DNA of 64,000 nucleotides from Streptosporangium becharense (GTDB lineage: Bacteria > Actinomycetota > Actinomycetes > Streptosporangiales > Streptosporangiaceae). The stretch's first letter is position 1; each line of letters opens with the position of its first letter. Positions 44,839-53,384 of this stretch are shown here, piece by piece. Under the pieces are notes generated by a model. The model saw nothing but the letters and a program-made list of their open reading frames with translations. It ran no database searches and was not told where the DNA came from. The translations under genes were made by a program, and so were the position numbers. Location of the stretch: positions 434,001 through 498,000 of the forward strand of contig NZ_JACHMP010000001.1 in assembly GCF_014204985.1 (NCBI RefSeq), given 5' to 3'.

Positions 44839-45654
44839 TCAGGGGTGCTGGCTGCTCACCGACACCACCTCGCCGGTGAGGTAGGAGGAGTAGTCGCTGG
44901 CCAGGAAGACCATGACGTTGGCGACCTCCCACGGTTCGGCGGCCCGCCCGAACGCCTCCTTCGCCGTCAGCTCCGCGAGGAGCTCCCCGGTGGTGACCTT
45001 GGCGAGGAAGGGGTGCATGGCGAGGCTCGGTGAGACGGCGTTCACCCGGATCCCGTGCGGGGCCAGATCCATCGCGGCGGACCTGGTCAGGGCCATGACT
45101 CCCGCCTTGGCCGCCGCGTAGTGCGCCTGCCCCCGTTGCGCGCGCCACCCGGCGACGGAGGCGTTGTTGACGATCACACCGGTCCTGCCCGCCTTCACCA
45201 TGCGGTTGCCCGCGGCCCGGACGCAGCGGAAGGTCCCGGTGAGCGTGACGTCGAGGACCTTGCCCCACTGGTCGTCGGTCATGTCGAGGACGGAGGCCGT
45301 GCCGCCCAGCCCGGCATTGTTGATCATCACGTCGACCCCGCCGAAGTCCTCGGCCCGGTCGAGGAGCGCGCCGACCTGGGTCTCCTCGGTCACGTCGCAC
45401 GGAACGGCCGCCACCCGGTCCGTCCCGAACTCCGCCCCGAGCGCCTCCGCGGCCTCGGCGAGCCGGCGCCGGTGCGTGTCGCCGAGGACGACGGCGCGGG
45501 CTCCCTCCTCCAGGCAGCGCCGCACGACCGCCGCGCCGATGCCCGCCCCCGCCGCCGCGGTGACCACCGTCGTACGCCCTGCCAGCAGCCCGTGCCCGGG
45601 CACGTAGGCCGGGACGGGCCCGCCGGTCCGCCCACCGGTCCGCCCGGCGGTCAC
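44839..45654 (-). CDS. ipdF: Short-chain dehydrogenase, IpdF-like
   Basis: A 271-residue SDR enzyme. After a Gly-rich lead of about 20 residues comes the Rossmann site TTVVTAAAGAGIGAA (TGxxxGIG variant), CDVTEET, NNAGLGG, the catalytic Ser in NNASVAG and YAAAK. By position next to fadE30 it fits the IpdF step, oxidation of the 5-hydroxy group of HIC-CoA. GTG at 45654 overlaps the fadE30 stop by four bases. The 5-OH-HIC-CoA substrate is inferred from context. Confidence 0.8.
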   Translation of the reverse strand: MTAGRTGGRTGGPVPAYVPGHGLLAGRTTVVTAAAGAGIGAAVVRRCLEEGARAVVLGDTHRRRLAEAAEALGAEFGTDRVAAVPCDVTEETQVGALLDRAEDFGGVDVMINNAGLGGTASVLDMTDDQWGKVLDVTLTGTFRCVRAAGNRMVKAGRTGVIVNNASVAGWRAQRGQAHYAAAKAGVMALTRSAAMDLAPHGIRVNAVSPSLAMHPFLAKVTTGELLAELTAKEAFGRAAEPWEVANVMVFLASDYSSYLTGEVVSVSSQHP

Positions 45655-46829
45655 GGCCGGACCTCCTTGGGCAGGCCGAGCACCCGCTCGGCGAGGATGT
45701 TGCGCTGGATCTCGTTCGAGCCGCCGTAGATGGTGTCGGCACGGGTCTGCAGGTAGAGGCGCTGGAGGTCGTCGAGCTCGTACGGCGGGGCCTGGACGAC
45801 CAGTGACGCCGCCCCGGCGACCTCCATGGCGAGCTCGCCCAGAGCGCGGTGCCAGGTGGCCCAGACCAGTTTGGACACCGACGCCTGCGCGGGGCCGGTG
45901 GAGGCGTCGTCCGCGAGGGTGCGCAGGGCGTGCAGCCGCATCACCTCCAGGCCCATCCGGGCACGCGCGACACGGTCCTGGATCACCGGGTCGTCGATCG
46001 CGCCGGTCCGCCGGGCGAGGGCCACCACGGCGTCGAGCTCGCGTGCGAATCCGATCTGCTGCCCGACGGTCGAGACACCGCGTTCGAGTCCCAGGGTTCC
46101 CATGGCGACCCGCCAGCCGTCGCCGGGGGCTCCGACGACCATGGACGCCCCGGTGCGGGCACCGTCGAAGTACACCTCGTTGAACTCGGCCGTGCCGGTC
46201 AGCTGGGTGATCGGCCGCACCTCGACGCCGTCCTGGCGCATGGGCACGAGCAGGTACGACAGGCCGGCGTGGCGCCGGGAGCCGGGGACGGTACGGGCGA
46301 TCATGAAACACCAGTCCGCCCGGTGCGCCAGCGACGTCCACACCTTCTGGCCGTCGACGACCCACTCGTCCCCGTCGAGACGGGCCCGGGCCGACACCGA
46401 GGCCAGGTCGGAACCCGCGCCGGGCTCGGAGTACCCCTGGCACCACAGCTCCTCCACCGCGACGATGGGCGGCAGGAAACGGCGTCGCTGCCCGTCGGTG
46501 CCGAACGCGATCAGCGTCGGGCCCAGCAGGTTCTCGCCGAGGTGGTTGACCCGGCCGGGGGCGTCGGCGCGCGCGTACTCCTCGTGGAAGATCACCTGGC
46601 GTGGCAGGCTCAGCCCCCGTCCCCCGTGCTCCGGCGGCCAGCCGAGGCAGGTCCAGCCGTGGGCGCCGAGGTGCCGGTCCCAGGCGAGCCGCTCCTCGAA
46701 CGCCTGGTTCTCCCCGCCGGGCCCGCCGGTCCCGCGCAGCCCGGCGAAGTCGCCCGACAGGTGGGTCTCCAGCCAGTCCCGGATCTCGAGGCGGAACGCC
46801 TCGTCGGCCGCCGAGTACGTCAGGTCCAC
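45651..46829 (-). CDS. fadE30: Acyl-CoA dehydrogenase, FadE30-like
   Basis: A 392-residue FAD enzyme of the acyl-CoA dehydrogenase family: N-terminal helical domain (DLTYSAADEAFRLEIRDWLETHL), mid-domain CQGYSEPGAGSDLASVSARARLDGDEWVVDGQKVWTS, and C-terminal YGGSNEIQRNILAERVLGLPKE. FadE30 dehydrogenates 5-OH-HIC-CoA in the HIP pathway. GTG at 46829 follows AGAGGGG. It is the first gene of the leftward fadE30-ipdF(-fadA6) unit and is divergent from a crotonase gene across a KstR2-like box. Confidence 0.83.
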   Translation of the reverse strand: MDLTYSAADEAFRLEIRDWLETHLSGDFAGLRGTGGPGGENQAFEERLAWDRHLGAHGWTCLGWPPEHGGRGLSLPRQVIFHEEYARADAPGRVNHLGENLLGPTLIAFGTDGQRRRFLPPIVAVEELWCQGYSEPGAGSDLASVSARARLDGDEWVVDGQKVWTSLAHRADWCFMIARTVPGSRRHAGLSYLLVPMRQDGVEVRPITQLTGTAEFNEVYFDGARTGASMVVGAPGDGWRVAMGTLGLERGVSTVGQQIGFARELDAVVALARRTGAIDDPVIQDRVARARMGLEVMRLHALRTLADDASTGPAQASVSKLVWATWHRALGELAMEVAGAASLVVQAPPYELDDLQRLYLQTRADTIYGGSNEIQRNILAERVLGLPKEVRP

Positions 46830-46901
46830 ATCAGCCCCTCTGCCGTGTGCGTCCCGCCGGTCGGGGGTTGCGGCGCTCCGCCGCACGCGTCACGATAGCA
46901 A

Positions 46902-46915
46902 ATCAAACGCTTGTT
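46902..46915. promoter_or_regulatory. KstR2-like operator, fadE30/crotonase region
   Basis: ATCAAACGCTTGTT fits the KstR2 palindrome AnCAAGnnCTTGnT at all but one defined position. It lies in the divergent region between fadE30 and the crotonase gene. Confidence 0.72.
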
Positions 46916-46971
46916 AGGCAGGGTGGACCCGGGCTGGACGCCACTCGGCGGACGATCGGCGGGAGACGACG

Positions 46972-47850
46972 ATGAGCAGTGCGGAGACCCCCTCCGGGGA
47001 ACCGGTGGTCACCTACGAACGCCGCGGGCCGGTCGCGATCGTCGCGCTGAACCGGCCCGAGTACCGCAACGCGCAGAACTCGAAGGTCACCTACGCGCTC
47101 GACGCGGCGTTCGTCCGCGCGGTCGACGACGACGAGGTCAAAGTGATCGTCCTCGCCGGGAACGGCCGCCACTTCTGCGCCGGGCACGACATTGGCAGCC
47201 CCGGACGGGACGCCGACGAGTCGTTCGAGCGCAGAGCCGTGATCTGGTGGGACCACACCGGCAGGCGGGGCGTCGACCGGCGCCTCGCCCGCGAGTCCGA
47301 GGTCTACCTCGGCATGTGCCGCCGGTGGCGCGAGATCCCCAAACCCATGATCGCCATGGTGCAGGGGGCCTGCATCGCGGGCGGGCTCATGCTCGCCTGG
47401 TCGTGCGACTTCATCGTGGCGTCCGACGACGCGTTCTTCTCCGACCCGGTCGTGCGGATGGGCATCCCCGGCGTGGAGTTCTTCGCCCACCCCTGGGTGA
47501 TGAACCCGCGCGCGGCCCGGGAGTTCCTGTACACCGGCGACCGCGTCACGGCCCGGCGGGCCCACGAGCTCGGCATGGTCAACCACGTGGTGCCCCGGGA
47601 CGAACTGGAGGGCACGACCCTGGCGATCGCCGGGCGGATCGCCGAGATGCCGGGCTTCGGGCTGGCGCTGACGAAGAAGGCGATCAACCAGGCGGAGGAC
47701 CTCCAGGGGATGCGGGCCGGGATGGACTCGGCCTTCGGCCTGCACCACGCGGCCCACGCGCACAACGCCGAGGTGGGGGGCGACCCGCTGGCCGGAATGG
47801 ACGCCCGCGGCATGCGCGACTCGGCGACGCGGGCCGAGGGCGTCCGGTGA
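46972..47850 (+). CDS. Crotonase-family protein without the two catalytic glutamates
   Basis: A 292-residue crotonase (enoyl-CoA hydratase/isomerase) fold protein: oxyanion parts FCAGHDIG and VQGACIAGGLMLAWSCDFIVASDDAFF, then DPVVRMGIPGVEF and the C-terminal trimer helices. In classical hydratases Glu sits in GGCELA and in QPEI; here these positions read GGLMLA and DPVV, so both are lost. It may use another residue or act as a hydrolase or binding protein. It heads the rightward unit with fadE31-33 and is divergent from fadE30 across a KstR2-like box, so it probably acts in HIP breakdown. Confidence 0.82.
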   Translation: MSSAETPSGEPVVTYERRGPVAIVALNRPEYRNAQNSKVTYALDAAFVRAVDDDEVKVIVLAGNGRHFCAGHDIGSPGRDADESFERRAVIWWDHTGRRGVDRRLARESEVYLGMCRRWREIPKPMIAMVQGACIAGGLMLAWSCDFIVASDDAFFSDPVVRMGIPGVEFFAHPWVMNPRAAREFLYTGDRVTARRAHELGMVNHVVPRDELEGTTLAIAGRIAEMPGFGLALTKKAINQAEDLQGMRAGMDSAFGLHHAAHAHNAEVGGDPLAGMDARGMRDSATRAEGVR

Positions 47851-47971
47851 ACCCCGGCCCCGGCCACCGGGGGAGGGCGTCCGGCCAGAGGATGCGGTTG
47901 ACGCCGTGCTCCCCGGCACCGGCCACCGGGGAAGGACCGTCGGTGAACCCCGGCGAACGGGGGGCCACCCG

Positions 47972-49114
47972 GTGAACCTCGACCTCGGCGAGCGGGAACG
48001 CGTCTTCCGGCAGGAGGCCCGCGCCTGGCTGAGCGAGCACGTACCGCGGACGCCCCTGCCGAACATGGACACCCCCCGCGGGTTCGCGGCCCACCGCGAG
48101 TGGGAGGCGACGCTCGCGGCGGACCGCTGGTCCGTCGTGTCGTGGCCGCGTGAGTACCTCGGACGTGGGGCGTCGCTCCTGGAATGGGTCCTGTTCGAGG
48201 AGGAGTACTACCGCGCGGGAGGACCCGCCCGGGTGGCCCAGAACGGCATCTCCCTGCTCGCTCCGATCATCTTCGGGTACGGCACCGTCGAACAGAGGGA
48301 ACGCTATCTGCGTCCGATGGCGGACGGCGCCGAGATCTGGGCCCAGGCGTGGTCCGAGCCCGAGGCCGGCAGCGACCTGGCGGCGCTGCGCAGCACCGCG
48401 GTCCGCGACGACACCCGCGGCGGGTGGGTGCTCAACGGCCAGAAGACATGGAGCTCCCGGGCCGCGTTCGCGCACCGGGGCTTCGGGCTGTTCCGGTCCG
48501 ACCCGTCGGCGGGCCGGCACCGGGGCCTGACCTACTTCCTCTTCCCGCTGGACGCGGACGGCGTCACCGTCCGCCCGATCCGCAAACTGGACGGCCACCC
48601 CGGCTTCGCGGAGATCTTCTTCACGGACGTGTTCGTACCGGACGCCGACGTGCTGGGGGAACCGGGCGACGGCTGGCGGGTGGCCATGAGCACCGCGGGC
48701 GACGAGCGCGGCCTGTCCCTGCGCTCGCCCGGCCGTTTCCGCGCGGCGGCCGACCGGCTCGTCGGCCTGTGGCGGGAACGCGGCGGCGGGGCACCGGCCC
48801 TGGGAGAGCGCGTCGCCGACGCCTGGATCGCCGCGCAGGCCTACCGCCTGTACACCTTCGCCACCGTCACCCGGCTCGCCGCCGGCGGCGACGTCGGCGC
48901 CGAGGGAAGCGTCAACAAGATCTTCTGGTCGGAGCTCGACGTGCACCTCCACGAGACGGCTCTGGACCTGCTCGGCCCGGAGGCGGAGCTGCACGGCGAC
49001 TGGATGGACGGCTACCTGTTCGCCCTGGCCGGGCCCATCTACGCGGGGACGAACGAGATCCAGCGGAACATCGTGGCCGAGCGCCTGCTCGGCCTGCCGA
49101 GAGGAAACCGATGA
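47972..49114 (+). CDS. fadE31: Acyl-CoA dehydrogenase, FadE31-like
   Basis: A 380-residue acyl-CoA dehydrogenase subunit: LDLGERERVFRQEARAWLSEHVP, AQAWSEPEAGSDLAALRSTAV, LNGQKTWSS and the end AGTNEIQRNIVAERLLGLP. In Mycobacterium FadE31 pairs with FadE32 or FadE33 as a heterotetramer. GTG at 47972 is chosen since upstream sequence is low-complexity. The 121-bp gap before it contains GC-rich direct repeats and hairpins. It overlaps fadE32 by four bases. Confidence 0.85.
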   Translation: MNLDLGERERVFRQEARAWLSEHVPRTPLPNMDTPRGFAAHREWEATLAADRWSVVSWPREYLGRGASLLEWVLFEEEYYRAGGPARVAQNGISLLAPIIFGYGTVEQRERYLRPMADGAEIWAQAWSEPEAGSDLAALRSTAVRDDTRGGWVLNGQKTWSSRAAFAHRGFGLFRSDPSAGRHRGLTYFLFPLDADGVTVRPIRKLDGHPGFAEIFFTDVFVPDADVLGEPGDGWRVAMSTAGDERGLSLRSPGRFRAAADRLVGLWRERGGGAPALGERVADAWIAAQAYRLYTFATVTRLAAGGDVGAEGSVNKIFWSELDVHLHETALDLLGPEAELHGDWMDGYLFALAGPIYAGTNEIQRNIVAERLLGLPRGNR

Positions 49115-50106
49115 GGTTCGCCCCGAGCGACGAGCAACGCGAGTTCGCGCGTTCCCTGGACGACCTGCTCGGCGCCGCGCGGGTGCCCGCCGTCTCGCGG
49201 CGCTGGGCGGACGGCGACGGCGCCGGCGGTCTCGAACTGTGGCGGCGGCTGGCCGAGACGGGGGTGAGCGCTCTCTGCGTGCCCGAGACCCACGGCGGCC
49301 TCGGGGCGGGACCCGCCGACGTGGTCGTCGCCTTCGAGGCCCTCGGCCGCCACCTGGTGCCCGGCCCGTACGTCGAGTCGGTGGTCCTGGCCCCGGCCCT
49401 GCTCGCGGCCTTCGACGGCGGGCCGCCTCTGGAGGACCTGACGCCTCTGGAGGATCTGGCGGGTGGGACGGCCATCGTGACCGTCGCCGCGCCACCGGCG
49501 ACCCCGTTCGCCCTCGACGCCGACATCGCGGGCGAGGTGCTCCTCCTCGACGGCGTCACGCTCCGCACCGCGTCCGCCGGAGCCATGCGGGCCTCGGTGG
49601 ACCGCTCCCGCAGGCTCTTTGAGGTGCGTCCCCGCCGGGTGCTGGCGACACTCGACCCCGGCCGCGTCGCGCGGGCGCTCGACGCCGCCACGCTGGCCTG
49701 CTCGGCCCAGCTGCTCGGCGCCGGGGAACGGGTGCTGGCCGCCGCGGTGGAGTACGCCGGGTCACGCCGCCAGTTCGGCCGGCCCATCGGCGAGTACCAG
49801 GCGCTCAAGCATGCCCTCGCCGACGTCCGCGTCGCCCTGGACTTCGCCCGCCCCCTCGTGTACGGCGCGGCGGTCTCACTCGCGGCGGAGGCCGGGACCA
49901 CGGCACGTGACGTGTCGGCCGCCAAGGTGGCGGTGTCGCGGGCGGCCTACCGCGCCGCCCGCACCGCGCTCCAGACCCACGGGGCCATCGGCTACACCGA
50001 GGAGTACGACCTCGGACTGTGGATCACGAAGATCCGCGCTCTCACCACCGCCTGGGGCACGACGGCCTTCCACCGGGCCCGGGTGCTCGCGGCCGTCACC
50101 GCCTGA
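49111..50106 (+). CDS. fadE32: Acyl-CoA dehydrogenase, FadE32-like
   Basis: A 331-residue, short acyl-CoA dehydrogenase subunit: FAPSDEQREFARSLDDLLGAARVP, a shortened mid-domain, GSRRQFGRPIGEYQALKHALADVRVALDFARPLVYGAA and QTHGAIGYTEEYDLGLWITKIRAL. It lacks the full FAD-contact mid-domain, as expected of a partner in an alpha2-beta2 enzyme. Its ATG overlaps the fadE31 stop (ATGA). With FadE31 it should oxidise a late HIP-pathway CoA ester. Confidence 0.83.
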   Translation: MRFAPSDEQREFARSLDDLLGAARVPAVSRRWADGDGAGGLELWRRLAETGVSALCVPETHGGLGAGPADVVVAFEALGRHLVPGPYVESVVLAPALLAAFDGGPPLEDLTPLEDLAGGTAIVTVAAPPATPFALDADIAGEVLLLDGVTLRTASAGAMRASVDRSRRLFEVRPRRVLATLDPGRVARALDAATLACSAQLLGAGERVLAAAVEYAGSRRQFGRPIGEYQALKHALADVRVALDFARPLVYGAAVSLAAEAGTTARDVSAAKVAVSRAAYRAARTALQTHGAIGYTEEYDLGLWITKIRALTTAWGTTAFHRARVLAAVTA

Positions 50107-50115
50107 GGAGCACCC

Positions 50116-51228
50116 GTGAGATTCGCACTGTCCGAGGAGCAGTCCGAGCTGTCGGCCGTCGTCGGCAGAGTACTGCGCCGGCGCGGCGACGGCGAGGCGG
50201 TACGGCGCGCGGCGGGCAGCCCCGCCGGCTACGACGAGGGCCTGTGGGGCATCCTCTGCGAGCAGATCGGCGTCGCGGCGCTGGCCGTGCCCGAGGAGTT
50301 CGGCGGCGCCGGGTTCTCCCTGGTGGAGACCCACGTGGTGCTGGAGCGGCTCGGGTACGCGCTCACCCCCTCTCCCCTGCTCGGCTCCGGGGTGCTGGGA
50401 GCGCAGGCGATCCTGCGCTCGGGTGACGACGCGGCCTGCGCACGGTTGCTGCCGGGTGTGGCGGCCGGGACGACACTGGCCGCGCTCGCCTGGGCGACGG
50501 CCGACGGACGCTGGCACCGTGACCGCTCCGACGTGCGCGTGTCGGGTGAGGGCCGTCTCACGGGCTCGGCGCACTTGGTGCTCGACGGAGCGGCGGCCGA
50601 CGTCCTGCTCGTCGTCGGCGACACGGGCGAGGGCGCCGTCGGGCTGTACGAGGTCGCCCCGGAGGCGGACGGCGTGCACCGGGTGCCCACCCCGGGCATG
50701 GACCTCACGCTGCGGTTCGCCCGCGTGGACTTCGACTCCGCCCCCGCCCGGCTCCTGGCCGCGGACGCCGCCGCCCTGCTCGCCGGGTTACGTGATGTGG
50801 CGGCCGTGGCCGTCACCGCGCTCCAGGTCGGCGCGGCCCAGCGCGGGCTCGACATGACGGTCGCCCACACCGGGCAGCGGGTGCAGTTCGGCCGCCCGAT
50901 CGGTTCCTTCCAGGCGCTCAAGCACCGGATGGCCGACATGCTGGTGCTGGTGGAGACGTCCCGCACGATCTCCCGGGCGGCGGCGTGGTCGGCCGCGCGC
51001 GGCACACCGGACCTGCCCGAGCGTGCGGCGACGGCGAAGGCCTGGTGTTCCGACGCGCTCAACGAGGTCGCCGCGGAGACGATCCAACTGCACGGCGGCA
51101 TCGCGATCACCTGGGAACACGACGCGCACCTGGTGTTCAAGCGGGCCCACGCGACCTCCCAGCTGTTCGGGCAGCCGCACGAGTGGCGCAGGCGGCTCTT
51201 CGAGCACCTGCGCCTCGCGACGGGCTGA
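50116..51228 (+). CDS. fadE33: Acyl-CoA dehydrogenase, FadE33-like
   Basis: A 370-residue acyl-CoA dehydrogenase subunit: FALSEEQSELSAVVGRVLRRRGD, GIAALAVPEEFGGAGFS-like start, GQRVQFGRPIGSFQALKHRMADMLVLVETSRT and IQLHGGIAITWEHDAHLVFKRAHATSQLFG. Third FadE in the same unit, ten bases after fadE32. FadE33 also pairs with FadE31 in mycobacteria. Its stop lies in a small tandem repeat shared with the convergent ipdC end. Confidence 0.83.
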   Translation: MRFALSEEQSELSAVVGRVLRRRGDGEAVRRAAGSPAGYDEGLWGILCEQIGVAALAVPEEFGGAGFSLVETHVVLERLGYALTPSPLLGSGVLGAQAILRSGDDAACARLLPGVAAGTTLAALAWATADGRWHRDRSDVRVSGEGRLTGSAHLVLDGAAADVLLVVGDTGEGAVGLYEVAPEADGVHRVPTPGMDLTLRFARVDFDSAPARLLAADAAALLAGLRDVAAVAVTALQVGAAQRGLDMTVAHTGQRVQFGRPIGSFQALKHRMADMLVLVETSRTISRAAAWSAARGTPDLPERAATAKAWCSDALNEVAAETIQLHGGIAITWEHDAHLVFKRAHATSQLFGQPHEWRRRLFEHLRLATG

Positions 51229-51265
51229 GCCCGACCGAAAACCATCAGCCCGACCGGAAACCGTC
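51228..51265. repeat. 19-bp tandem repeat spanning two convergent stop codons
   Basis: Units 51228-51246 and 51247-51265 (AGCCCGACCG start; two mismatches), followed by a partial third. The fadE33 stop (51226-51228) and the ipdC stop (51264-51266) lie at its two ends. Confidence 0.75.
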
Positions 51266-52355
51266 AGCCCGCCTCGGACCGCTCGCCGCATCCGAGCCGC
51301 TCCAGGACGGCGACGGCCTCGGCGGTGATCCGTTCGAGCAGTTCCGCGCAGCTGGGCAGGTCGTCGATCAGGCCGACGACCTGCCCGGTCGCCATGACGC
51401 CGACGTCCGGACGCCCGTCCAGCAGCGCGGTGCGGTACAGCATCGGAGCGTTGGCCGCCATCACCACCTGGCTCCAGCTGAGCCGGTGCCGCCTCCGCAG
51501 GGCGAGTCCCTCCCTGATGACGTCGCCCCACGGGGTGCCGGACATCCGCTGGAAGGCCACCGCGTTCCTGGCGGCCCTCAGCAGGCGCCCGGGGGCGGAG
51601 GCGCGTTCGAGCTCGTCGATCGCACGTCCGCGGATCACCCGCTGGGGGACGCCGTCGATCTGCCGGGTGAGCACCGTGTCGTCGACGGTCTTGCTGAGGT
51701 ACTCCTCCTTGACCGCCTGCGCCACCGGCGAGTCGGACGTCAGCAGGAAGCGGGTGCCCATGGCGATGCCGTCGGCCCCGTAGGCGAGGGCCGACACCAG
51801 GCCGCGTCCGTCGAAGTAGCCGCCCGCGGCCAGGATGACGATGTCGACCGCGTCGCGGGCCTGCGGCAGGAGCAGGCTGGTCGGGACCCGGCCGGTGTGG
51901 CCGCCGCCCTCCCCGCCCTGGACGACGACCGCGTCGGCACCCCAGGCCGCCGCCTTCTCGACGTGCCGGCGGGCCCCGGCGGAGGGCATGACGACCAGGC
52001 CGCCGTCCTTGCACCGTTTGACGAGGTCCTCGCGCGGTGCGAGGGCGAAGGAGACGACCTTCACCTTCTTGCGGATCAGCAGGTCGGCGCGTTTGACCAC
52101 GTCGGGCTGGTCGGCGCGCAGGTTGACGCCGAAGGGCCGGTCGGTGAGCGAGTGCAGGGTGTCGACCGCCTCCGCCAGTTGCTCGTAGGAGAGCAGCGCG
52201 GCGCTGAGGACGCCGAGCCCTCCGGCATTGGCCGTGGCCGCGGTCAGGTGGGGGTCCGAGACGTATCCCATGCCGGTCTGGACGACGGGGTACTCGACTC
52301 CGAACAGCTCCGTGGCCCGGGTCCGGAGCGCGGGATGCCACACCTTCCGGCTCAT
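51264..52355 (-). CDS. ipdC: Nitronate monooxygenase-family flavoprotein, IpdC-like
   Basis: A 363-residue FMN TIM-barrel protein of the 2-nitropropane dioxygenase / enoyl reductase II family: EYPVVQTGMGYVSDPHLTAATANAGGLGVLS at the start, VVQGGEGGGHTG, ILAAGGYFDGRGLVSALAYGADGIAMGTRFLLT. IpdC is a flavin-dependent enzyme needed after ring opening in the HIP pathway. GAAGGG lies eight bases before ATG 52355. It is divergent from ipdA across a KstR2-like box. Confidence 0.87.
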   Translation of the reverse strand: MSRKVWHPALRTRATELFGVEYPVVQTGMGYVSDPHLTAATANAGGLGVLSAALLSYEQLAEAVDTLHSLTDRPFGVNLRADQPDVVKRADLLIRKKVKVVSFALAPREDLVKRCKDGGLVVMPSAGARRHVEKAAAWGADAVVVQGGEGGGHTGRVPTSLLLPQARDAVDIVILAAGGYFDGRGLVSALAYGADGIAMGTRFLLTSDSPVAQAVKEEYLSKTVDDTVLTRQIDGVPQRVIRGRAIDELERASAPGRLLRAARNAVAFQRMSGTPWGDVIREGLALRRRHRLSWSQVVMAANAPMLYRTALLDGRPDVGVMATGQVVGLIDDLPSCAELLERITAEAVAVLERLGCGERSEAG

Positions 52356-52369
52356 CGGCAGACCCTTCT

Positions 52370-52383
52370 AACAAACACTTGTT
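52370..52383. promoter_or_regulatory. KstR2-like operator, ipdC/ipdA region
   Basis: AACAAACACTTGTT fits AnCAAGnnCTTGnT with one change. It lies 15 bp upstream of ipdC and 49 bp upstream of ipdA. Confidence 0.75.
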
Positions 52384-52431
52384 TGGTGCATACTAACGAC
52401 CGGGTCCGGGCGGGGTAAAGGAGTGATCTCG

Positions 52432-53382
52432 TTGCGCGACAAGACGATGTCCCTGGAGGACTTCGCCTCGGCGATCGAGCCGGGGGCGACCGTCGGCATC
52501 GGCGGCTGGGGCTCGCGCCGCAAACCCATGGCGCTGGTCCGCGCGCTGCTGCGCACCGATGTCACGGACCTGACCGTGGTGAGCCTGGGCGGGCCCGACG
52601 TCGGACTGCTCTGCGCGGCCGGGAAGGTCCGCAGGCTCGTCTACGGCTTCGTCTCGCTCGACAGCATCGCCCTCGACCCGCACTTCCGCGCGGCCCGCGA
52701 GAGCGGCGCCGTCGAGACCGCCGAGTACGACGAGGGCATGTTCGTGGCCGGGCTGCGCGCCGCCGCGCAACGGCTGTCGTTCCTCCCGACCCGGGCCGGC
52801 CTCGGCTCCGACGTGCTCACCATGAACCCGGACCTGCGCACCGTCTCCTCCCCGTACGACGACGAGGAGTACGTCGCGATGCCCGCGCTGCGGATGGACG
52901 TCGCGCTGATCCACCTCAACCGGGCGGACGCGGCCGGCAACGGGCAGTACCTCGGGCCCGACCCGTACTTCGACGACCTCTACGCCATGGCGGCCGACCG
53001 CTGCTACCTGAGCTGCGAACGGATCGTCCCGACCGGCGACCTCGTCCGCGACGCCCCGGTCCAGTCCCTCCTGGTCAGCCGGATGCACGTCACCGGAGTG
53101 GTCGAGACGCCGCGGGGTGCCCACTTCACCTCCTGCGTCCCCGACTACGACCGCGACGAGGCGTTCCAGCGGGAGTACGCGGGAGCGGCGAAGGACCCCG
53201 CCGCGTGGCGACGCTTCGAGGAGTCGTTCCTGCGCGGCGACGAGGCGGACTACCGGGCCGCCGTCGCCGGGTTCCACGACGCCGGCGGCACCGGCGGCGC
53301 CGGTATTCCCGGCTGCGCCGGCCGCATCGGCGAAACCGACGGTCCCCGCGGAACCCGCGGCATCGGCGAGAGGCGTGGCTGA
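52432..53382 (+). CDS. ipdA: IpdA, alpha subunit of the COCHEA-CoA hydrolase
   Basis: A 316-residue CoA-transferase-fold protein that closely follows the mycobacterial IpdA pattern: GIGGWGSRRKPMALVRALLRTDVTDLTVVSLGGPDVGLLCAAGKV, YGFVSLDSIALDPHF, LPTRAGLGSDV, MPALRMDVALIHLNRAD, DPYFDDLYAMAA and GAHFTSCVPDY. With IpdB it opens the last steroid ring by hydrolysis rather than CoA transfer. TTG at 52432 is preferred: AAAGGAG lies nine bases before it and it gives the same N-terminal length as known IpdA; GTG at 52423 is the alternative. The last 35-40 residues are a Gly/Arg-rich tail not expected in the family. Confidence 0.9.
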   Translation: MRDKTMSLEDFASAIEPGATVGIGGWGSRRKPMALVRALLRTDVTDLTVVSLGGPDVGLLCAAGKVRRLVYGFVSLDSIALDPHFRAARESGAVETAEYDEGMFVAGLRAAAQRLSFLPTRAGLGSDVLTMNPDLRTVSSPYDDEEYVAMPALRMDVALIHLNRADAAGNGQYLGPDPYFDDLYAMAADRCYLSCERIVPTGDLVRDAPVQSLLVSRMHVTGVVETPRGAHFTSCVPDYDRDEAFQREYAGAAKDPAAWRRFEESFLRGDEADYRAAVAGFHDAGGTGGAGIPGCAGRIGETDGPRGTRGIGERRG

Positions 53383-53384
53383 CC

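Noticed and set aside
48184..49110. A long upstream extension in the fadE32 frame
   Set aside because: This stretch overlaps fadE31 in another frame and is Arg/Gly-rich; fadE32 starts at 49111 with an ATGA overlap.
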